Positions 8,893 to 16,124 of a stretch of DNA of 64,000 nt are shown here, in pieces. Numbering within the stretch: the stretch's first letter is position 1; every line of letters begins with the position of its first letter. The translations under genes and the position numbers were made by a program. The notes below the pieces were generated by a model, which was given only the letters and a program-made list of their open reading frames with translations, was not told the DNA's origin and did not search any database. Source of the stretch: Nocardioides sp. Its GTDB lineage: Bacteria; Actinomycetota; Actinomycetes; Propionibacteriales; Nocardioidaceae. The DNA is taken from NCBI RefSeq assembly GCF_030019515.1, contig NZ_JASEEQ010000001.1:1-64000 (forward strand), given 5' to 3'.

Positions 8893-9218
8893 GAGATGAA
8901 GCGCCTCGTCGAGATTGCTCGTGCGGGCAAGACCCAGCCCGAGAACGTGGTTTCGGGGGACGATCACGATCACCGACATCGGGGCCTGGGGGGTCGACGC
9001 GGGCACCCCAAATCCTGACCCCCGGCGAATCGGCGATCCTGGCCTTCGGAGCCGTGAGGGACCTGCCGTGGGTCGCCAACGGCGACGTGGTGCCTCGGAA
9101 GGTGGCGCACCTCGCGATGTCATTCGACCACCGACTTGTGGACGGCGAGCTCGGATCACGGGTCCTGGCCGAGGTCGGACGTCTGCTGAACGATCCGGCA
9201 GACGCCTTCCTGCGCTAG
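8893..9218 (+). pseudogene. Dihydrolipoyl acyltransferase (E2) C-terminal remnant
   Basis: Three frames must be combined. [20 protein letters not shown] comes first, then [17 protein letters not shown], then [20 protein letters not shown] through [20 protein letters not shown] to the stop at 9216-9218. This is the last 110 or so residues of an E2 acyltransferase and includes the catalytic motif HRLVDG. Two frameshifts, near 8943 and 9010, make it non-functional. Its stop TAG shares the bases CTAG with the stop of the convergent enolase-like gene. Confidence 0.8.
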
Positions 9219-10528
9219 GAGAGCATGGTTCGACCGGGCGCGAGTTGGGGCCGGAGGAGTGCGTCGGCCCCGGCGAAACGGAGCCGCCGCGAGCTGAGCG
9301 CCTCGATCTCGAGCAACCTGTTCCACTTGGCGGTTCGCTCGGACCTCATGGTCGAGCCAACCTTGATCTGCCCGGCGCCCCAACCGACGGCCAGATCGGC
9401 CAGCCAGGTGTCCTCGGTGTCGCCGGAGCGTGCGCTGACCACGGTGGCGTACCCGTGGCTCTGGGCGAGCCGCAACACGTCCCGGGCCCGAGACACGGTC
9501 CCTGCCTGGTTGACCTTCACCAGGACGGCGTTGGCGACGCCGGCCGCGACGCCGCGTGCGAGGCGTTGCGCGTTGGTGGCGAACAGGTCGTCACCGAGGA
9601 GTTGTCGGTCGCGGCCGATGCGCGCCGTGGCCTCGCCCCAGCTCGTCCAGTCGTCGTCCGTGAACGGGTCCTCGACCGAGATGATGGGAAAGGCGTTGCA
9701 CCACTCCTCGAGGGTGTCCAGCCACTGCGAGGGGTCGAGGGTGCGGTCCTCGACGGCGAGTCGGTACCCGTCGCCGTCCCAGAGCTGGTTGGCGGCCACG
9801 TCGACAGCCAGGGCCGCGTCGACGCCCGGAGTCAGCCCGGCGGCGGCTATCCCATCAGTGACGATCTCTAGGCCTTCCCGGTTGGTCGTCAGGTTCGCGG
9901 CCAACCCGCCCTCGTCCGCCACGAGCGTGACGCCATGGCCACGACGGTCCATGAGTTGGGCGGTGGCACGCCGTACCCGGTCGGCCCATTCGATCGCCTC
10001 GGCGAAGCTCTCGGCGCCCAACGGCACGACCAGGACGTCCTGGATGTCGATGGTGCGTCCGGCGTGCGCGCCTCCGGAGAAGATGTTGACCATCGGCGTC
10101 GGCAGCAGGGCTTCCGCGTCGCCGGCAAGGTGCCGCCAGAGCTGGCCATCCCCGTGTGCGCCGCCAGCGACGGCAACGGCCAGCGATACGGCGAGCACGG
10201 CGTTCGCGCCGAGGTTGGACAGCTCCGGGGTGCCATCGGCTGCTTCCATGGCCCGGTCGACCTCGTGCTGGTCTTCGGCGTCCATCCCGACCACCGCATG
10301 TGCCAGGGTCTCGTTCACCGACCGGACCGCGCGGCGGGTCCCGTAGCCGTCGTAGCGGTCATCATGGTCGCGCAGCTCGTGCGCTTCGTACTGTCCCGTC
10401 GACGCGCCGGAGGGAACGATCGCCCTCCCGTGCTGGCCGCTCGCGAGCCGGACGACGCAACCGACGGTGGGGCGTCCTCGTGAGTCGAGTGCCTCGAAGG
10501 CCCGGACAGAGCGGATCTCGCAGGTCAT
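9215..10528 (-). CDS. Enolase-family protein with altered active site
   Basis: This 437-residue protein is enolase-like along its whole length. Metal ligands Asp243, Glu286 and Asp313/314 are present, as are Glu206 (in ADEGG), Lys338 (in VKVNQAGT), Lys389 and His155 (in GGAHAG). Two residues that are conserved in enolases are changed: the Glu of QEF is Asp164 (DIQDV), and the His of SHRSGET is Ala366 (SARSGDT). It may be a divergent phosphopyruvate hydratase or act on another 2-phospho-3-hydroxy acid. It overlaps the upstream APH-type kinase by four bases (ATGA), which suggests the kinase makes its substrate. It is the last gene of the leftward arm of the catabolic locus. Confidence 0.82.
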   Translation of the reverse strand: MTCEIRSVRAFEALDSRGRPTVGCVVRLASGQHGRAIVPSGASTGQYEAHELRDHDDRYDGYGTRRAVRSVNETLAHAVVGMDAEDQHEVDRAMEAADGTPELSNLGANAVLAVSLAVAVAGGAHGDGQLWRHLAGDAEALLPTPMVNIFSGGAHAGRTIDIQDVLVVPLGAESFAEAIEWADRVRRATAQLMDRRGHGVTLVADEGGLAANLTTNREGLEIVTDGIAAAGLTPGVDAALAVDVAANQLWDGDGYRLAVEDRTLDPSQWLDTLEEWCNAFPIISVEDPFTDDDWTSWGEATARIGRDRQLLGDDLFATNAQRLARGVAAGVANAVLVKVNQAGTVSRARDVLRLAQSHGYATVVSARSGDTEDTWLADLAVGWGAGQIKVGSTMRSERTAKWNRLLEIEALSSRRLRFAGADALLRPQLAPGRTMLS

Positions 10529-11562
10529 GGGCGGGTCTTCCTTCGCAGAGCGGACAGCGAGCTCAGGGAATCTCCCTGTCCCCGGAGGAGCGCGGTGCCA
10601 AGCGACTCGGCGTGTCCGCGCTCGGCGTCACTGAGGTACTCCGCGGGCGACTTGCCGTGCACACGCGCGAGCAACAGGGCACCGACATGACGCAGCAACC
10701 ACGCACAGTCGGGGTGCAGGTCGTCAGGAACGGCGCCCACGTAGGCGTCCAGGAAGGCACCGCTGAGGGCGTCGATCCGTTCGGCTTCGGCCGCGAGGTG
10801 GATGGCCTTCAGGGTCAGGTGGGAGAGGAGGAAGGCGAGGTCGAACTCGGGATCACCGAGGTGCGCGACCTCGAAGTCGATCACCAGGATGCTGGTGGCA
10901 TCGGGACTGACGAGCACGTTCTTGGGTGAGAAGTCCCCGTGGACCAAGCAACGTCGCCGTGAGCTCAACCGCGAGATCACCCGCTCGACCTCGGGACCGA
11001 TGCTGGGCATCACCGAAGCGAGGGTCCGAAAGTACGGGTCGATGCGCAACGCCTCGAACGCGGTCGGGTCTGACATGCGGGAGGTGATGCCCTCACCGCT
11101 TGTCGTCCCCGCGTGCCAGGCGCCAAGGGTGCGACCCAGCTCGAGTCCCACGCCAGCCTCGACCGAGCCGCTCATCAGCGCGGTCTTCCAGTCCGTCCAG
11201 TCGTCCGGCGCTCGCTCGATGCACAGGACAAATCGGTCGGGGTCGACGTCCAGGACTCGCGGCGCCCTCGCTGGCGTCATGCTGGCGCACAGCGTGAGGG
11301 CCTCCGCCTCGGTGAGGATCCGGTCCTGCGGCGCCGACCAGGAGGCCTCAACACGGAGTCGAGGAAGCGACTGCTTCACGACCAGCGGGGAGGGCCCATC
11401 GATGGCGAGGACGACGTTGCTGACCCCGCCGCCGAGCTGCCGGGCTGTGGCGTCGGGGCTGTAGACGCGGTTGCGTTCACGCAGGTAGGGCACGACGGTG
11501 TCGATTTCCAGGAGGACGGGCTCGGCGATCATCCGAGGCCCGTCAGTACGTCGCACGTCCAC
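10525..11562 (-). CDS. APH-family small-molecule kinase
   Basis: The protein has up to 345 residues and is built like the aminoglycoside/choline kinase superfamily. The catalytic motif is LVHGDFSPKNVLV (His208, Asp210) and the metal-binding Asp is in LVIDFEVAHLGDPEFDLAF (Asp229). An alternative start at 11532 (MIAEP) removes ten residues and avoids overlap with the SDR stop at 11543; neither start has a strong ribosome binding site. Substrates of this family are hydroxylated metabolites. Being translationally coupled to the enolase-like gene, it may phosphorylate a glycerate-like hydroxy acid to give a 2-phospho acid. Antibiotic resistance is unlikely in this setting. Confidence 0.78.
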   Translation of the reverse strand: MDVRRTDGPRMIAEPVLLEIDTVVPYLRERNRVYSPDATARQLGGGVSNVVLAIDGPSPLVVKQSLPRLRVEASWSAPQDRILTEAEALTLCASMTPARAPRVLDVDPDRFVLCIERAPDDWTDWKTALMSGSVEAGVGLELGRTLGAWHAGTTSGEGITSRMSDPTAFEALRIDPYFRTLASVMPSIGPEVERVISRLSSRRRCLVHGDFSPKNVLVSPDATSILVIDFEVAHLGDPEFDLAFLLSHLTLKAIHLAAEAERIDALSGAFLDAYVGAVPDDLHPDCAWLLRHVGALLLARVHGKSPAEYLSDAERGHAESLGTALLRGQGDSLSSLSALRRKTRP

Positions 11563-12298
11563 CGGAGAGGTCGAAGGTGAAACCAGTGGTGAAGCTGCAC
11601 GCGGGTGAGATCATCCATGCCAGCATGGTCGCCACCTCTTCCAGCGTCCCCGTCCGTCCCATCGGGATCCGCGACGTCATGTAGTCGACCACCTGCTGCG
11701 GCTGGGTGTCGAGGAACGGTGTCCGGATCACTGCGGGCGCCAGCGCGTTGACGGTGATGCCATCCTGGGCGTACTCCTTCGCCTGACCCTTGACCATCCC
11801 GATCAGGCCCGCCTTGGTGCTCGAGTACCCCACCATGTTCGGATTGCCCTCCTTGCCCGCGATCGACGACACCATGGCGATGCGGCCGTACTGGTGCTCG
11901 AGCATGTGCGGAAGCACGGCGCGGGACAGCAGGAACGCACCCCGAAGGTTGACCGCGTAGGTCTTGTCCAACTCCTCTGGAGCGACCTCATGGCTGCGCT
12001 TGCCCAGCGGGCCGGAGATCCCGGCGCAGTTCACGAGGGCGTGGATCCGGCCCCATCGGTTGAGCGCGTGCTCGACGAGAGCGGTTGTCGACTCCTCGTT
12101 CGTGACGTCGGTCTGGACCGCGGACATGGTCTCGGCCGCGTGCGTGGCGGTCAGCTGCGCAGCGTCCGCGTCGACGTCCGCGCAGACGACGTGAGCGCCC
12201 AGCGCGGCGAAGTACTTGGCGGCGGCCTGTCCGATGCCCGACGCCGCTCCGACCACGATCACGGTGTGTCCGACTATTGAGCACGGGTCGCCGTTCAT
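11543..12298 (-). CDS. SDR-family dehydrogenase
   Basis: This 251-residue short-chain dehydrogenase has the cofactor motif GAASGIG, the NAG-type motif as NCAGISG, a catalytic Ser in MVSSIAG and the YSSTK pair (Tyr and Lys). The acidic residue after the second strand (CADVD) points to NAD rather than NADP. It overlaps the FAH-family gene by four bases. SDR plus FAH-family hydrolase is the pair used in the diketo-acid routes for L-fucose and L-rhamnose, where 2-keto-3-deoxy sugar acids are oxidised at C4 and then hydrolysed. That role is a hypothesis here. Confidence 0.85.
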   Translation of the reverse strand: MNGDPCSIVGHTVIVVGAASGIGQAAAKYFAALGAHVVCADVDADAAQLTATHAAETMSAVQTDVTNEESTTALVEHALNRWGRIHALVNCAGISGPLGKRSHEVAPEELDKTYAVNLRGAFLLSRAVLPHMLEHQYGRIAMVSSIAGKEGNPNMVGYSSTKAGLIGMVKGQAKEYAQDGITVNALAPAVIRTPFLDTQPQQVVDYMTSRIPMGRTGTLEEVATMLAWMISPACSFTTGFTFDLSGGRATY

Positions 12299-13164
12299 CG
12301 GTCCCCCCTGTGTGCTGGCTCGAACCGGTGACGCTGCTGTCCGAGACCGGCGATCGAGAGCTCCACCACGTCGCCGTCCCGGAGAAACCGTGGAGGGTCG
12401 AACCCTGCGCCGACACCGGCAGGGGTCCCCGTGTTGATGATGTCGCCGGGGAGCAACGTCATGAACTGGCTGATGTACCAGACCAGATGGCGGACCGGGA
12501 AGATCATGTCGCTCGTGTTCGACTGCTGGCGGACCTCACCGTTGACCGACAGTGCGAGGTCCAGCGCCTGCGGATCGGCAACCTCGTCGGAGGTCACGAA
12601 CCAAGGACCGAGAGGGTTGAATCCTTCGCAGTTCTTGCCCTTGTCCCACTGCCCGCCGCGCTCGAGCTGGAAGGCGCGCTCCGAGACGTCATCGCTGATG
12701 GTGTAGCCCGCGACATAGCTGAGCGCGTCGTCGTCGGGGTCGAGGTAGCGAGCCACCTTGCCGATGACGACGGCGAGCTCGACCTCGTAGTCGGTCTTGA
12801 GGCTGCCCGGCGGGATCGGGACGGCGTCGTCCGGTCCTTCGAGCGTGTACGGCGCCTTCATGAACAGGATCGGCTCCTCCGGGATGGGCAACCCGGCTTC
12901 TGCGGCATGCAGCCGGTAGTTCAGGCCCACGCAGATGATCTTCCCGGGGCCGGCGATCGGCGGCCCGAACCGGATGGCAGCGCCGTCCAGGTTCGGGGGC
13001 GCGCCGCCGTCCCCGTTCACGACGGAGCGGAGGGAGTCGAGTCCGTCGGTGATGGTGCCGGGTCCGATCTCGGCGACGATGTCGCTCACGTCCAGCAGCC
13101 TCCCGTCGGGATGCAGCAGCGCTGGGCGCTCCTGTCCCCGAGCGCCTACACGGGCAAGTCTCAT
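12295..13164 (-). CDS. Fumarylacetoacetate hydrolase-family protein
   Basis: This 289-residue FAH-fold enzyme has the usual short N-terminal domain and metal site: Glu127 and Glu129 in DYEVELAVVIG and Asp158 in YTISDD. His86 in GLNYRLHAAE matches the family's general base. The C-terminal part contains LLPGDIINTGTPAGVG. Members cleave C-C bonds in diketo acids or isomerise them. Overlap with the SDR gene suggests the two act in sequence, for example oxidation to a 2,4-diketo acid followed by hydrolysis to pyruvate and a hydroxy acid. The substrate cannot be fixed from sequence. Confidence 0.85.
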   Translation of the reverse strand: MRLARVGARGQERPALLHPDGRLLDVSDIVAEIGPGTITDGLDSLRSVVNGDGGAPPNLDGAAIRFGPPIAGPGKIICVGLNYRLHAAEAGLPIPEEPILFMKAPYTLEGPDDAVPIPPGSLKTDYEVELAVVIGKVARYLDPDDDALSYVAGYTISDDVSERAFQLERGGQWDKGKNCEGFNPLGPWFVTSDEVADPQALDLALSVNGEVRQQSNTSDMIFPVRHLVWYISQFMTLLPGDIINTGTPAGVGAGFDPPRFLRDGDVVELSIAGLGQQRHRFEPAHRGDR

Positions 13165-13182
13165 CTGCTTGTGTTCCCTTTC

Positions 13183-13371
13183 TCATGAGCTGCTGACCGC
13201 CCGGACGTAGGCGGCGAGGAGAGGCTGGTCGGGCCCCTGGAAGAAGCTGAGGTCCGCGAAGATGCCAGGCATCCGGGTTGGAGTGGACGGTGAAGGCTCG
13301 AGGTGGACCGTGGTGCGGGCGATGAGTAGGGGTTGGTCACATACGGGCTTCGCCGGGTCGCGGTACGCCAT
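13183..13371 (-). CDS. Small hypothetical protein between FAH and FAD-subunit genes
   Basis: A 62-residue frame starts at MAYRDPAKPV and ends AAYVRAVSSS. It overlaps the end of the FAD-subunit gene by about 35 bases and ends 18 bases before the FAH-family start, filling what would otherwise be a gap of about 170 bases in a tightly packed operon. The stretch GIFADLSFFQGPDQPLLAAY looks protein-like, but I recognise no family. It could be a remnant or a chance frame. Confidence 0.3.
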   Translation of the reverse strand: MAYRDPAKPVCDQPLLIARTTVHLEPSPSTPTRMPGIFADLSFFQGPDQPLLAAYVRAVSSS

Positions 13372-14224
13372 CAGGACCAAGACGGGCAGCGGCGAGCAGC
13401 GTCCTGCGCACCGCCACGGGCGCGATCAGCTGACGGTACGAGGCAGTGGCCTCGTCATCCTCCAGGAACGACTTGCCGGTGATCTTGACGTACTCCAGAA
13501 CCTCTCGAATCGTCTCTTCCGACGGGTCGGCCCCCAGCAGGGCCGATTCGATCGCGGGCAGTCGCGTTGGGCGCTCGAAGAGCGAGCCGACCGCGACGCG
13601 AGCCTCCTGGATCTCCCCCTTTTCGAGGCGCAGGACCGTTGAGACCGTGGCGATGGAGAAGTCCATGCCTCGGCGACTGAGCTTGAGGGTCGCGCCGGTC
13701 CAGCCCTGGCCGGACGGCAAGTCGTGGGTGACCCGCGCAATCAGGTCCTCGGTCTTGAAGCCCGACTCCACGACCTGACCGATGGGGAGTGTCCGGCCGT
13801 CACTGAAGTGCACCGTGGCGTCGAGCGCGAGCAGTGCCGGGACGAGGTCGGCCTGCGGGAAGCCGGAGGCAAGGTTGCCACCGACCGTGGCGAGTGAACG
13901 CACACTCGGCCCGGCGGTGACCGACGCAGCCATGGTCAGCGCTCGCTGCGCGCCCAGCATCGGGCCACGCTCCACGCGTCGCAAGGTCGCCAGTGCGCCC
14001 ACGGAGCCGTCACGGACCTCGTCGTGATCCGTGATGCGGTGCAGGCTGATGAGGTGCTCCGGCATCGGTTCTCCGAGCGCCGCTCTCCACATCAGGTAGG
14101 TGGCGCCACCAGCCACGGTGGCATCCGAGGAGTGCTCGGACATGAGGGCGCTCGCCGCGCTCCATGAGGTCGGGGCGTGGAACGACTGCCCGACTCGGCC
14201 GGCGTGTGTCTGGATCGTGAACAA
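13337..14224 (-). CDS. Molybdenum hydroxylase FAD subunit (CoxM/XdhB-like)
   Basis: This 295-residue protein is the medium subunit of a xanthine dehydrogenase/CO dehydrogenase-type enzyme. It has the FAD loops AGGATYLMW (usually AGGTDL) and TVGGNLASGFPQADL, and a C-terminal CoxM-type domain from about residue 185. It passes electrons from the 2Fe-2S subunit to FAD and on to an acceptor. Unusually, it lies in the opposite arm to its partner subunits (coxS/coxL-like at 15639 and 16117), so the enzyme is encoded from both sides of the divergent promoter. No separate complete set of subunits is seen in the window. Confidence 0.86.
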   Translation of the reverse strand: MFTIQTHAGRVGQSFHAPTSWSAASALMSEHSSDATVAGGATYLMWRAALGEPMPEHLISLHRITDHDEVRDGSVGALATLRRVERGPMLGAQRALTMAASVTAGPSVRSLATVGGNLASGFPQADLVPALLALDATVHFSDGRTLPIGQVVESGFKTEDLIARVTHDLPSGQGWTGATLKLSRRGMDFSIATVSTVLRLEKGEIQEARVAVGSLFERPTRLPAIESALLGADPSEETIREVLEYVKITGKSFLEDDEATASYRQLIAPVAVRRTLLAAARLGPDGVPRPGEARM

Positions 14225-14275
14225 ACTGACTCCTGAGGCGCTTGAGGTGACTTCGGCTGACGAGAGGAAAGGGGA

Positions 14276-15043
14276 TCAGAAACGGTTGAGGCGCCAACCG
14301 CCGTCGACCGGGATCACCGCGCCGTTGAGCATGTCGAACGGTGGCGTGCACAGCGATGCCACGATCTCGGCGACCTCCGCACGGGTCACCAGGCGGCCGG
14401 AAGGGGTGCGGGCCACGGCACGTTCCACGAAGGTCGGGTCGATGTCCTCGATGTCTTCGGCGCTCTCCGCGATTTGCCCCGGTGCGACGGCGTTGACGTT
14501 GATCTCGGGCCCCAGCTCAAGGGCGAGTGACTCCGTGAGCGTGCCCAGGGCCGTCTTTGCCAGGCCGTAGACCGAGTGGTTGCGCAGGTAGGCCGATCCG
14601 GCCGACAGGTTGACGATGCGACCCCAGCCCGCCTCGCGCATCCCGGGCACGACGCGCTGCACCGCACGGAGGGCAACGGTGAAGTTTCCGTCCATCACCG
14701 TTCCCAGCTCGGCGGCGGGAATGAGGTGCAAGGGCGTCATCGAGAACGGACCGTGATTGTTCACCAGAAGCTCCAAGGGCCCCCTCACCGCCTCGTGGGC
14801 GGCATCGACCATCGCGTCCACGCCGTCGGGGGAGGACAGGTCCGCGCCCACGGCGTGGTGGTCGCGCCCCGTCTCCTCGCGCAGCTCCTCGATGAGTGCC
14901 TCGGCGAGCCCCGGCGAGGCGTGATAGGTGACCACCAAGATTGCTCCCCGTCGGGCGAGCGAGCGGGCGATCTGCGCACCCAGGTTGCGCGACGAGCCGG
15001 TCACGAGGGCGCGGCGGCCTTCCAGCGGCAGCGTGCTGCTCAT
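14276..15043 (-). CDS. SDR-family oxidoreductase
   Basis: The protein has 255 residues when started at MSSTLPLEGR, where the ATG overlaps the stop of the upstream NTF2-like gene (ATGA). It has the SDR cofactor motif TGSSRNLG, the motif VNNHGPFS in place of NNAG, Ser in VNLSAGSAY, and the catalytic pair in YGLAK. The C-terminus PVDGGWRLNRF is typical. Having Arg after the Ser-Ser of the glycine loop suggests NADP use. The substrate is unknown; it belongs to the leftward arm of the catabolic locus. Confidence 0.82.
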   Translation of the reverse strand: MSSTLPLEGRRALVTGSSRNLGAQIARSLARRGAILVVTYHASPGLAEALIEELREETGRDHHAVGADLSSPDGVDAMVDAAHEAVRGPLELLVNNHGPFSMTPLHLIPAAELGTVMDGNFTVALRAVQRVVPGMREAGWGRIVNLSAGSAYLRNHSVYGLAKTALGTLTESLALELGPEINVNAVAPGQIAESAEDIEDIDPTFVERAVARTPSGRLVTRAEVAEIVASLCTPPFDMLNGAVIPVDGGWRLNRF

Positions 15044-15432
15044 GAGCGCGTACGGCACAGGCTCGGGTGGGCCGTGACGTCGACGTACGTGCGCCCCTCC
15101 ACCACCTTGCCGCCCGAGAGCTCGACCACCGTGGTCAGGGGTATCGACGGCGTGCCGTCGTCGGCGGCAGCCGAGAGCATCTCGACCACGCCGCGGGTGC
15201 CCTGGTCATTCACGATCAACGCGGTGATCTCGACCGGCGGTACGACGTCCTGCAGCAGTGCGTCGAGATGAATACTCAGCTCATCTGCTCCCTCGAGGTG
15301 CTCCGAGGCGAGCGGTGTCCACCAGCGCACGGCCGGACGACAGACGTCGGCCACCGCGGGGCGGCTGCCGGCGAGCCAGCCGGACACGAAGCGTTGCAGG
15401 CAGCGGCGCGCCTCGGCGTGTGCGTCGTCCAT
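15040..15432 (-). CDS. SnoaL/NTF2-like protein
   Basis: This 130-residue protein begins MDDAHAEARR, preceded by a strong GAGGAG. The length and pattern (N-terminal helices RCLQRFVSGWLAGSR, then VRWWTPLASEHLEGADEL and strands ending VVELSGGKVVEGRTYVDV) match the SnoaL-like NTF2 fold. Members are small cone-shaped proteins that act as isomerases, cyclases or hydratases, or simply bind ligands. It is the first gene of the leftward arm, next to the divergent promoter. A second NTF2-like gene lies at 22069 in the other arm. Confidence 0.7.
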   Translation of the reverse strand: MDDAHAEARRCLQRFVSGWLAGSRPAVADVCRPAVRWWTPLASEHLEGADELSIHLDALLQDVVPPVEITALIVNDQGTRGVVEMLSAAADDGTPSIPLTTVVELSGGKVVEGRTYVDVTAHPSLCRTRS

Positions 15433-15488
15433 GGAACTCCTCTTCAGCAGTCGGGGGCGAAGATCGGCCGCCGAGTTGCCGCAAAGGC

Positions 15489-15548
15489 TTGCACACTCGG
15501 ACCACCCGCGGCTAGTGTTTCGCAACGTTATTGCACAGAGCGCAACGA
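15489..15548 (+). promoter_or_regulatory. Promoter and operator-like block before the Mo-hydroxylase arm
   Basis: A -35 like TTGCAC (15489-15494) and a -10 like TAGTGT (15513-15518) are followed directly by a 31-base block at 15518-15548. The block reads TTTCGCAACG, three bases, TTGC, five bases, GCGCAACGA. The same block with 23 of 31 identical bases sits in the same place in front of the ABC transporter at 26223. It contains alternating GCAA and TTGC half-sites. A repressor here would cover the start site, and the IclR protein at 31848 is the best candidate. Confidence 0.65.
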
Positions 15549-15638
15549 CCGATGCGGGGCTCGTCCTCGCGGGTCGCTCCCACCGCTCTGAGGTGATTCC
15601 GGGCCAGGGCAAACAGGTTCGCAGAGGGGATCAGCAGT

Positions 15639-16124
15639 ATGGCAACGCTGAGTTGGAACGGCCGGAACGTGGAGGTGGGTTCGATGCCCACCGTTCCGCT
15701 CCTTGACGTGCTTCGCGAGGAACTGGGCGACAAGAGTCCCAAGCCCGGATGTCATGAGGGCCGCTGTGGATCGTGCACCGTCCTGTTGGACGGCGAGCCC
15801 GTGCTGAGCTGCCTGGTCCCGCTGGGCCGCGCACTGGACGGCAAAGTGACCACACTGGTCGCTGCCTCCCAAGGGGCTCCGGAAGCCGAGGGGATCGCCG
15901 AGGTCCAGACGGCGTTCGCCCGCGCCGGTGCGGTCCAGTGCGGCGTTTGTTCGCCGGGGATGATCCTGGCGACACGGGCACTGCTCGACGAGCACCCCCA
16001 CGCCACCAGCGAGCAGACCCTCGAGGCGCTCGTGAACAACCTGTGCCGATGCACGGGCTACCAGAAGATCTTGGAGGCCGTGGCCACGCTCGCCACCGAC
16101 GGTTCGGAGGACAACGATGGGTGA
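15639..16124 (+). CDS. Molybdenum hydroxylase 2Fe-2S subunit (CoxS/XdhC-like)
   Basis: This 161-residue protein has both iron-sulfur clusters of the small subunit. The plant-ferredoxin-type cluster uses Cys38, Cys43, Cys46 and Cys58. The second uses Cys101 and Cys104 (QCGVCSPGM) with Cys136 and Cys138 (LCRCTGY). It carries electrons from the Mo centre to FAD. It overlaps the Mo subunit start by eight bases, and it opens the rightward arm behind the shared promoter block. Length and motifs are standard for the family. Confidence 0.92.
   Translation: MATLSWNGRNVEVGSMPTVPLLDVLREELGDKSPKPGCHEGRCGSCTVLLDGEPVLSCLVPLGRALDGKVTTLVAASQGAPEAEGIAEVQTAFARAGAVQCGVCSPGMILATRALLDEHPHATSEQTLEALVNNLCRCTGYQKILEAVATLATDGSEDNDG

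Noticed and set aside
10525-11562. Aminoglycoside resistance gene
   Set aside because: The fold is APH-like, but the gene is coupled to an enolase-like gene inside a catabolic operon, so a metabolic kinase is far more likely.
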